Positions 51,575 to 57,734 of a stretch of 57,734 bases of DNA are shown here, piece after piece. The DNA is from Desulfocapsa sp. (lineage in GTDB: Bacteria; Desulfobacterota; Desulfobulbia; Desulfobulbales; Desulfocapsaceae): positions 1 through 57,734 of the forward strand of contig VMSP01000024.1 of the NCBI GenBank assembly GCA_013792135.1. The letters run 5' to 3'. A program made the position numbers and the translations under genes. The notes below the pieces were generated by a model. The model did not search any database. It saw nothing but the letters and a program-made list of their open reading frames with translations, and had not been told where the DNA came from. Every line of letters starts with the position of its first letter. The stretch's first letter is position 1.

Positions 51575-53596
51575 TTATCCCAACAGGGACAATGCCAACT
51601 GTGGAGCCTGATTTGCCTGTGCCAGAATAGAGACACCGGCCTGCTGCAGGATGTTGTTCTTGGTCATTGCCGAGGTTTCCTGGGCAATGTCCGCATCCAG
51701 AATCCGGCTGCGGGCAGCTGAGAGATTCTCAGAGACGTTGGCCAGATTGGAGATGGTGGACTCAAAACGGTTTTGGACCGCACCGAGATCACCACGCATG
51801 GAGTCGATCTGGGCCAGAGCGCTATCAACACTGGAGATGGCAATAGTGGCACCCTGACGGGTTTCGATATTAACCTGATCAATGGTGGTGGTGGTATTGC
51901 CTAGAGAAGTCAAGCCAGCATCGGCAAGTCCTTGGCTGGTCCCGGTGATTTCGATATCAGCGGCACTATCCAGAGAGATACTGCCGTAATACGTTCCATC
52001 TGTAAAACCGGTTCCAGTAACTCCGGTCAAGGTTTCAGCGATGGTCATGTTTGTCCCATCATCCACTGTCTTGGCGATATCGATCTTTCCAGTATCGGCA
52101 TTGACCGAGGCAGTATAGGTCCCATCTGCCGTAATCGCAGCAGCAACCTCAAAACTGGTTACTTGGCCGTCATTGTTCCCGGCATTGTTAGCATCAAAAC
52201 TAATATTTGTTGTTGTCGTCCCATCACTAATGTCCAATGAATAAGTTTGGACGGTATCTGCAAAACCAGTTTTTGCTTGACCATCAGCATCAACATTAAT
52301 AGCCACACCACTGCCAGCATCACCAGTGATGACTACATTACTATACGTAGTCTGACTAGCAAGGGTATTGACTACTGTACCGGTCCAGGCTGCAGTTTGA
52401 AAACCTTCAGTTGTGACTTCCGTAGTCTCAGCAACAGTAATATTTTCACCACCAGCGGCATTGAAGAACCAGCCGGCAGCATTACCACTAACAGTGATTC
52501 CGATAGCTGCCAGGCCATCCGTCACTGTACTATTCGAGCCATCGAGCAATGCAGTCATCTGTGCGGCTGAAGTTCCCGTGCCGGTACCGCCAGTGATGTC
52601 GAGAATATCAAAGCTTCCCTGAGAGGTTGAAACTGTCAATTTATAGTCAGTTCCAGCAGAAAGGGCTGTAAATGCACCTGAAGTTGTACTGATATTTGCC
52701 GCTGCCACTGCAGTAGCGCCTACGCCAGCGGTGTTGATGGCATCAGCAAGGGCTGCAGCATCACCGGTAGAGGTAATTCCAAAACCGTTGACGGTTAAAT
52801 CACCAGCAATGATAGCAGCACCTGAGACATCTGCTCCAGTTTGTATGTTTCCTGCTGTGGCAACAGCAAGATTTCCGAAGGACAGGGACTGGGTGTTGGT
52901 GGCCGTAGCCGTGACAGTGGAATCGGCAGCTGAAATGGCTGCCGCCTGCGCGTTGGCGTCTCGGGCGACGATACCCACGTCATTGCCGTTAATAACCAGT
53001 TCGCCTGCAGTCAGGGTGCCTGCGACAGCAGTACCGGTTACCGGAGTACCATTCGGTGCCAAAATCTTGGTACCGTCGGAACTCAGATCAGCCGTTTTGG
53101 CACTGGCGATATCAAAGCTGATGGTCTGCTGGGTGCCGGCATTGGCGCCCACCTGGAAGGTGGAGACTCCGGCGGTACCATCGAGCAGCTTCTTGCCGTT
53201 GAACTCGGTTGTTTCGGCAATACGGTTCATCTCTGCCTGCAACTGGGCAACTTCTGCCTGTAGAGACGCTCGGTCACTGGTACTGTTGGTATCGTTTGCT
53301 GACTGGACAGACAGCTCACGCATACGTTGAAGAATATTGGTTGTTTCCTGAAGGGCACCCTCAGCCGTCTGGGCCAAAGAGATACCATCGTTGGCGTTAC
53401 GTCCTGCTTGATTCAGACCGCGGATCTGCGAGGTCATACGATCTGAAATTGCCAGTCCTGCTGCATCGTCCTTAGCGGAGTTGATACGGAGACCAGATGA
53501 CAAACGCTGCATTGATTTTGACAGCGCTGATTGAGATGTGCCCAGGTTACGCTGAGCATTGAGAGACATTACGTTTGTGTTAATTGTTAATCCCAT
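51575..53596 (-). CDS. fliC: flagellin (copy 1, large)
   Basis: 673 residues from ATG with AAGGAGG. D0/D1 at the N-terminus ([53 protein letters not shown]) and C-terminus ([28 protein letters not shown], ending ALSLLG). The central part (~175-580) is a long, Thr/Ala/Gly-rich variable region making the surface of the filament; usual flagellins are 270-500 residues. A sigma-28-type promoter is upstream. Confidence 0.96.
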   Translation of the reverse strand: MGLTINTNVMSLNAQRNLGTSQSALSKSMQRLSSGLRINSAKDDAAGLAISDRMTSQIRGLNQAGRNANDGISLAQTAEGALQETTNILQRMRELSVQSANDTNSTSDRASLQAEVAQLQAEMNRIAETTEFNGKKLLDGTAGVSTFQVGANAGTQQTISFDIASAKTADLSSDGTKILAPNGTPVTGTAVAGTLTAGELVINGNDVGIVARDANAQAAAISAADSTVTATATNTQSLSFGNLAVATAGNIQTGADVSGAAIIAGDLTVNGFGITSTGDAAALADAINTAGVGATAVAAANISTTSGAFTALSAGTDYKLTVSTSQGSFDILDITGGTGTGTSAAQMTALLDGSNSTVTDGLAAIGITVSGNAAGWFFNAAGGENITVAETTEVTTEGFQTAAWTGTVVNTLASQTTYSNVVITGDAGSGVAINVDADGQAKTGFADTVQTYSLDISDGTTTTNISFDANNAGNNDGQVTSFEVAAAITADGTYTASVNADTGKIDIAKTVDDGTNMTIAETLTGVTGTGFTDGTYYGSISLDSAADIEITGTSQGLADAGLTSLGNTTTTIDQVNIETRQGATIAISSVDSALAQIDSMRGDLGAVQNRFESTISNLANVSENLSAARSRILDADIAQETSAMTKNNILQQAGVSILAQANQAPQLALSLLG

Positions 53597-54031
53597 GATA
53601 TTCCTCCTTGAATATATAAGTATGGGGTACTGCTGGGCGTCCTTGCCCGGGTCGAGCAATTTTTTACTGCTTTATTTACTACCGGTTGTGCTTTGATTGT
53701 ATCTGGGTTGTGGCACCTCCTTTGTTGGTAAATTTTTGTTTCATAATTTTCTATCGGTCATCTGTTAAAAAGACTTTAGGGGAAAATGCAATAAAAGAGT
53801 TTTTTCCCTTAACAGATCTATCGGTGCCGGTAGAGAAGAAGTTTAGGAGAAAAATGAAAATAAATGATGACCGGAATAAATGTCGGCTTTTTATTCATAT
53901 CTGGTCGTTCAGTATAAAAGATTTCTCGTGCAGAGACGCTGAGGTGCAGAGAAAAACTCCATCTGATTCCCATGCGTTGCATGGAAATCAGGACAAAACT
54001 TCTTTTGCTTTTCTCTGCGCGAGGTCAGTAT
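53597..54031. other. flagellin 1 upstream region with dispersed repeats
   Basis: 435 bp. Near the gene is the leader with an extra SD-like AAAGGAGGTG that has no credible gene behind it, then the sigma-28 promoter, then repeats at 53930-54031 (CGTGCAGAGACGCTGAGGTG and CCCATGCGTTGCATGG types). Confidence 0.5.
53751..53778 (-). promoter_or_regulatory. sigma-28-type promoter of flagellin 1
   Basis: On the minus strand TAAAGTCT (53778-53771), 12-bp gap, ACCGATAG (53758-53751); compare consensus TAAAGTTT-N11-GCCGATAA. The leader to the ATG is about 145 nt. Confidence 0.65.
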
Positions 54032-54040
54032 TTAATCTGT
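54013..54040. repeat. left 28-bp direct repeat bounding the MNT/HEPN module
   Basis: CTCTGCGCGAGGTCAGTA then TTTAATCTGT; identical to 54852-54879 except one base. It includes the hepT stop codon. Confidence 0.7.
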
Positions 54041-54391
54041 AGAAAGCTTTTTTATTTCACAGTAGAGCGTTTCAATTTGTTTTTTTAACCGAGGTAAATC
54101 ATCAATCACTGTTTGCCACAGGACGTCAATATCAACACCAAAATATTCATGGATAAGGATGTTACGCATTCCTTTCATCTGAATCCAGGGAATCTCAGGA
54201 TATTTCGACTGGATAGATTCAGGAATATGACTTGCAGCTTCTCCTATGATCTCAAGATTGCGAATTACGGCATCAATGGTTTTCCTGTCTTGTGACCACG
54301 AGGAAAAATCAAGGTCTTTGGTATATTCCGCGATGAGATTTAATGAGTCGCTTATGTCATCCAGACGAAATTACCAGTTCCTAGGCGACAC
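54032..54391 (-). pseudogene. hepT: HEPN toxin gene (HepT/DUF86) with an in-frame stop at codon 7
   Basis: From the GTG at 54391, overlapping the end of the mntA-like gene, the frame reads MSPRNW, TAA (54371-54373), then FRLDDI and stays open to 54032 (119 codons in total). The sequence after the stop is a complete HepT: KTIDAVIRNLEIIGEAA and the RNase motif MRNILIHEYFG (R-x4-6-H). The N-terminus fits HepT of the usual RNWxFRLDDI form, so the stop is most likely a CAA-to-TAA change. A start after the stop (CTG) would keep nearly all the domain but has no ribosome site. The toxin is thus probably silenced. Confidence 0.75.
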
Positions 54392-54680
54392 GCACTGCCT
54401 CATGCATGATTTCGTCTCTTAATTGCTTTTTAAGTGCACCTTCCGTAACAAGGTCAACTGGTCTGCCTACAATAGTTTCCAGATACTGTTTTAAATGAAG
54501 AAAATCGAAAATTCCAGGTGTATTGCGATAACGAACAAGGATGTCGATATCACTATCAGGTTGGGCAGTGCCTCTGATTACTGAACCGAAAATTGATAAT
54601 GATTCGACGTGAAAGCGGTTGTAAAGTACGTCTTTATGAGCTTGGAAGGCAGTACGTAATTGATCATCAGATTTTCCCAT
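54381..54680 (-). CDS. mntA: MNT-type nucleotidyltransferase antitoxin
   Basis: 99 residues. The nucleotidyltransferase motif SIFGSVIRGTAQPDSDIDILV (GSx10DxD) is intact, followed by PVDLVTEG. MntA adenylylates a Tyr near the HepT active site and neutralises it. It overlaps the hepT start by 11 bases. The frame is intact although its toxin is broken. Confidence 0.85.
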   Translation of the reverse strand: MGKSDDQLRTAFQAHKDVLYNRFHVESLSIFGSVIRGTAQPDSDIDILVRYRNTPGIFDFLHLKQYLETIVGRPVDLVTEGALKKQLRDEIMHEAVRVA

Positions 54681-54851
54681 GATTGAGCAACCTCTTGTAT
54701 CGTAAGGAATTTATAAGGAAAGTTGTCTGCTGTCAGTCTAAGACTAAAGCAAAAAGAAATGCAAGAAAAAAACATTATGTTGAGTTGTTATCTGGTATCC
54801 ATGCGCTGAAGTATGGGAACCAGATAAAAAATTTTCCCTGCGTCTCAGCGC

Positions 54852-54879
54852 CTCTGCGCGAGGTCAGTCTTTAATCTGT
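54852..54879. repeat. right 28-bp direct repeat bounding the MNT/HEPN module
   Basis: CTCTGCGCGAGGTCAGTC then TTTAATCTGT; 27 of 28 bases match 54013-54040. A repeat of the CATGCG palindrome type lies before both copies, so similarity extends over about 80-90 bp on each side. Confidence 0.7.
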
Positions 54880-54978
54880 GAATCAAGGTGAATCGTTATG
54901 TAAGTTTTGGTATAATCAGATTGTGCAATCGGTTTAGTTGGGTCAAGATGGAGAATAAAAGGAAAGCACAAAGACGAC

Positions 54979-55009
54979 AAAGGCCGGTTGCTATCAGCAA
55001 CCGGCCTTT
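54979..55009 (-). terminator. terminator of flagellin 2
   Basis: AAAGGCCGGTTGCT (54979-54992), loop ATC, AGCAACCGGCCTTT (54996-55009), perfect 14-bp stem, 24 bases after the flagellin stop on the minus strand. Confidence 0.8.
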
Positions 55010-55033
55010 CTTATGCTCTATCTAATGTGAAAA

Positions 55034-57217
55034 TTATCCCTGCAGTAACTGCAGTGCCAGCTGGGGTGTCTGGTTGGCCTGGGCCAGGATGGCAACGCCT
55101 GCCTGTTGCAGAATGTTGCTCTTTGTCATGGCCGAGGTCTCCTGGGCAATGTCTGCATCAAGAATCCGACTGCGGGCGGCGGAAAGATTCTCGGATACAT
55201 TCTGCAGGTTGGAAATGGTGGATTCAAAACGATTCTGGATGGCACCCAGATTGCCGCGGATGGTGTCGATCTGGCTGATGGCGCCATCAATGGTCCTTAT
55301 GGCGTCGCTGGCTCCTTCGACCGTGCTGATATCCACATCGTCGACGGAGTCGAGTGTGCTGGCATTGGCAACCCCTGCTGTGCTATCGAAAAGGGAACCG
55401 ACGCCGCCATTGATAGTGCTGCTTACGTTGAAGGTACCCGTGCTGTAGAAAGTGACCTCACCGCCTACAACGGTGGAATCAGTCACGCTGCCGGCATCGC
55501 CTGCTAGTGCTACTCCTGCACCTTCATGGCCGGTAATCGTTATGGTGTCGGCGGGGTTGTCATTGCTATGGGTATAGTTGCCAATCTTGATGTCATAGCC
55601 GGCTGCCTGGGTTAAAGTGATGCTGGTCTTGTTGCCACTCAGGGTGGCGGTTATGCCGCTTTTTCCTGACTGCCCATTGATGGCGGCGGCCAAGGAGGTG
55701 AAATCGTCAGTGGTCACAGTGGCGCTGATCGGGATGGGTGTGGCGTTGCTGCCCTGCAGGGTGATTCCTACAGTACCATCACTGACCAGTCCGGAGATGG
55801 TAGCCAGGGTTCTGGCCTGGGCGGTCACGCCGGTGATTGCTGATTCGAGATTGACCGTATTGGCAATCACCTTGGCGCTGGCGTTTTGATCTATGGTGGC
55901 GGTGCGGGTGCCTTCAGGACCGACAATATTTAATATTTGAGCCTCAACGTTGTTGCCACCATCTGTGTCAGCCGCAGCTACGGTTGCTGTCTCAATGCCA
56001 AGGGCATCGGTAGTGGTCGTTGTAGTTGTACTGGCTGGAGTTATTGTATCTGCAAAAGTTCCTCCAGTCAGGGCGTTGCTGCTTACGGCAGTGCTTCCAG
56101 GGCCGGCAAATGTAACCGTGCCGCCTATTGTGGTGGAGTCTGTGCCGCCGCTTGTCAGGGAAATGGTGCTGGCTGCAATAGTGCCACCAGCGCTATTGAG
56201 GAAATCTCCTATTTTAATATCAGCACCGGTGCTATCGGTCAGGGTTATCACATTACCACTGATGGTAGAGTGGATGCCGGTCGTTGCGAATGCTCCGTCG
56301 ATTGCGGTATTCAAGGCAGAAAGGTCTGCTGATGTCACGGCAGTGGAGGGGATATTGACTGATCCGCCACTGCCGGTCAGAGTAAAACTGACATTCCCGT
56401 CAGCAGAAAGTGTACCGATGGTGGCGGTGGTGGCAGCGGTAGCAGTCCAGCCGGTGGCAGTCGTTACGGCGGGAGTAACCAGTGCGGCAATCTCTGCTGC
56501 ACTCATATCGGCGGTTACGCTTAGGGACGCAGTAGCGCTGGAAATATCATTCGTGATTGTAAGGGTCTGTATTCCGACATTATTGCCAGCGGTGGTGTCA
56601 TTAGCGGCTGCCGCTGGAGTAAGTGCAAAGAGAGAAGTTGTTGAAGCCGGTATTGTTGTGGTAATGACGGTGCCAGAGGGAGTACTCGTTGATGCCAGTG
56701 AGTTAATCCCCAGATCCGCAGCCTGAGCAGAGGGGATGGAGAAGGAAATAGTCTCGTTGGCATTGGCGCCTACCTGAAACTGGGCAATGTTCAGGGTGCC
56801 GTCGAGGACGTTTTTGCCGTTAAATGAGGTGCTGCTGGCAATTCTGGTCATCTCCTGCTGGAGCTGGTCGACTTCGGCCTGAAGAGAGGTGCGATCCGAG
56901 GCGCTGTTGGTGTCGTTGGCTGACTGAATGGCCAGTTCCCGCATCCGCTGGAGGATGTTAGTGGTCTCCTGGAGCGCACCTTCCGCCGTCTGGGCCAGGG
57001 AAATACCGTCGTTGGAGTTTCGCGCGGCCTGATTCAGCCCGCGGATCTGGGAAGTCATCCGGTCGGAAATGGCCAGACCGGCTGCATCGTCTTTGGCCGA
57101 GTTGATTCTCAGGCCGGAAGAAAGCCGCTGCATGGAGCGGGAAAGATCATTCTGTGATTTACCTAAATTGCGTTGAGCGTTTAATGATGGAACGTTTGTA
57201 TTGATTGTAAGTGCCAT
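55034..57217 (-). CDS. fliC: flagellin (copy 2, large)
   Basis: 727 residues; ribosome site AAGGAGG. Conserved ends: [20 protein letters not shown] at the start and [20 protein letters not shown] with ALQLLQG at the end. The central region (~175-635) is highly Thr/Ser/Ala-rich with repeated beta-type segments ([22 protein letters not shown]), distinct from copy 1. Own promoter and terminator, so separately expressed. The two ends match copy 1 closely, which suggests gene duplication with later middle divergence. Confidence 0.96.
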   Translation of the reverse strand: MALTINTNVPSLNAQRNLGKSQNDLSRSMQRLSSGLRINSAKDDAAGLAISDRMTSQIRGLNQAARNSNDGISLAQTAEGALQETTNILQRMRELAIQSANDTNSASDRTSLQAEVDQLQQEMTRIASSTSFNGKNVLDGTLNIAQFQVGANANETISFSIPSAQAADLGINSLASTSTPSGTVITTTIPASTTSLFALTPAAAANDTTAGNNVGIQTLTITNDISSATASLSVTADMSAAEIAALVTPAVTTATGWTATAATTATIGTLSADGNVSFTLTGSGGSVNIPSTAVTSADLSALNTAIDGAFATTGIHSTISGNVITLTDSTGADIKIGDFLNSAGGTIAASTISLTSGGTDSTTIGGTVTFAGPGSTAVSSNALTGGTFADTITPASTTTTTTTDALGIETATVAAADTDGGNNVEAQILNIVGPEGTRTATIDQNASAKVIANTVNLESAITGVTAQARTLATISGLVSDGTVGITLQGSNATPIPISATVTTDDFTSLAAAINGQSGKSGITATLSGNKTSITLTQAAGYDIKIGNYTHSNDNPADTITITGHEGAGVALAGDAGSVTDSTVVGGEVTFYSTGTFNVSSTINGGVGSLFDSTAGVANASTLDSVDDVDISTVEGASDAIRTIDGAISQIDTIRGNLGAIQNRFESTISNLQNVSENLSAARSRILDADIAQETSAMTKSNILQQAGVAILAQANQTPQLALQLLQG

Positions 57218-57333
57218 GGTCGATCCTCCTTGAAAGGGTAGCTTGGCGTCGTAATCTTTACAAACGTAATGTCGGTGTTGCTGTCGGTTTCTCAGGCCGT
57301 TGTTCTTTGTGTTGTACCTCGCAGGTAACTCAC

Positions 57334-57361
57334 TTTTCGTCAGGGGTGCGGGAAAACTTTA
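57334..57361 (-). promoter_or_regulatory. sigma-28-type promoter of flagellin 2
   Basis: On the minus strand TAAAGTTT (57361-57354, exact -35), 12-bp gap, GACGAAAA (57341-57334). Same layout as for flagellin 1. Confidence 0.65.
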
Positions 57362-57472
57362 GGGGTTTTCTGGAGAAATGACGCTAAGGTTGAAAAAACT
57401 TACCACCCCCAATCCCTCCTAAAACAGGAGGGGAGTAAGAGTGGCTATTCTTGATCAATCTCTGAAGCAGGA

Positions 57473-57522
57473 AACCACCCCCAACCCCCTCCTTGTTTTT
57501 AAGGAGGGGGTTGGGGGTGGTT
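57473..57522. repeat. 22-bp perfect hairpin, CCACCCCCAACCCCCTCCTT type
   Basis: Arms 57473-57494 and 57501-57522 are exact reverse complements, with loop GTTTTT. A partial copy lies just upstream at 57403-57435. It is the same family as at 48696-48790. It may end transcription between the rightmost genes and flagellin 2. Confidence 0.75.
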
Positions 57523-57552
57523 CCTTTTCATCAATTTTAAAGAGGCTTGGCA

Positions 57553-57675
57553 ATGTTCCATAATCGACCGGGATTAAAATCTATCCGTAAGGGGCAGGGT
57601 GAATTTATCCTAACTCGCTTACAAAACAATATCGACAAGTTGCATTATATCCTGGACAACACCTCCCACAACTGA
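57553..57675 (+). CDS. possible 40-residue small protein
   Basis: ATG frame (MFHNRPGLKSIRKGQGEF..., ends DNTSHN) with AAAGAGG seven bases before. No family recognised; charged, likely helical end (TRLQNNIDKLHYILDN). It is followed by a stronger start at 57714. It could be a real small gene or a chance frame. Confidence 0.3.
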   Translation: MFHNRPGLKSIRKGQGEFILTRLQNNIDKLHYILDNTSHN

Positions 57676-57713
57676 TAGAAGATTCATATTACAAATATGA
57701 GGGAGGAGTTACT

Positions 57714-57734
57714 TTGAATGTGAACCATGTCATA
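57714..57734 (+). CDS. start of a gene leaving the window (candidate)
   Basis: GGGAGGAG (57701-57708), five bases, then TTG AAT GTG AAC CAT GTC ATA, open to the window end. The ribosome site is good. Too short to identify. Confidence 0.35.

Larger units (their letters stand above)
54681..55033. other. repeat-containing spacer between mntA and flagellin 2
   Basis: 353 bp without a gene: a TCTGGTATCCATGCGCTGAA type repeat (54786-54827), a CTGCGTCTCAGCGCCTCTGC type repeat, the right-hand 28-bp direct repeat, and the terminator of flagellin 2. Confidence 0.5.

Noticed and set aside
53711-53725. Sigma-54 promoter on the plus strand (TGGCAC-N5-TTGT)
   Set aside because: The -12 GC is missing and no gene lies downstream on the plus strand; it overlaps an SD-like sequence of the flagellin leader on the other strand.
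1-57734. tRNA or rRNA genes, including tRNA-Sec near selB
   Set aside because: No T-loop-like GGTTCRANTCC with matching acceptor stem was noticed by eye; a covariance search would be needed to exclude it.

Overview
The window looks like a chromosomal segment of a Gram-negative, flagellated, anaerobic deltaproteobacterium (Desulfobacterota; Desulfobulbales-like is my best guess, made from gene content and not from any search). Supporting signs are a MetF-MetV fusion of the folate branch of one-carbon metabolism, a three-part proton-translocating transhydrogenase (pntAA/pntAB/pntB), selB, a Cys-rich Mrp/NBP35 carrier, a 12-heme c-type cytochrome, OmpA- and FlgO-type lipoproteins, many sigma-54 and c-di-GMP elements, and several dispersed repeat families. 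No tRNA, rRNA or CRISPR array was recognised.

Layout. 0-0.65 kb: left-edge transposase start next to a truncated IS4-like transposase. 0.8-3.5 kb: metF-metV fusion and an aminoglycoside-phosphotransferase-fold kinase. 3.6-4.75 kb: a complete IS630-type element with an A8 frameshift site. 5-7 kb: PilZ protein and a zinc-sensing diguanylate cyclase (dgcZ-like), each preceded by related upstream DNA. 7.1-19.9 kb: mostly housekeeping (VWA-OmpA lipoprotein, der, small basic protein, VF530, aminotransferase, DnaJ-like, ftsY, mrp, metallo-hydrolase, selB, rtcB). 20-26.2 kb: a sensor kinase / NtrC-type regulator pair followed by three palindromic upstream sites, a near-perfect sigma-54 promoter, a ~220-nt leader and the multiheme cytochrome gene. 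26.2-26.85 kb: debris containing a tilS-like 3' piece and an exact-in-frame rtcB 3' piece. 26.9-30.2 kb: fetAB exporter, an unrecognised possible nuclease, a Mut7-C protein. 30.2-36.1 kb: tilS, pnt genes, mpl with a small coupled upstream gene. 36.4-44.5 kb: Crp-type regulator, YafK-type L,D-transpeptidase, FlgO-type lipoproteins, PHP phosphoesterase, orphan NtrC-type regulator, nadK, proC, a Trm112-like protein. 44.5-57.2 kb: a minus-strand flagellar block (flhB-like, fliK, two PilZ proteins, two FlgN/FliT-like proteins, fliS, fliD, flaG, two large flagellins with sigma-28-type promoters), interrupted by a repeat-bounded MNT/HEPN module whose toxin gene carries an early stop.

The most coherent candidate system is 20.1-26.2 kb: a periplasmic sensor (Cache-like) kinase and its sigma-54 activator sit directly upstream of three copies of an 18-bp palindrome, a TGGCAC-N5-TTGC promoter and a long leader before a secreted 12-heme cytochrome carrying an N-terminal Ig-like domain and a polyproline linker. 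Everything needed for signal-controlled expression of an electron-transfer protein is visible in one stretch. The flanking rtcB and tilS fragments show that this part of the chromosome was rearranged around the acquired block.
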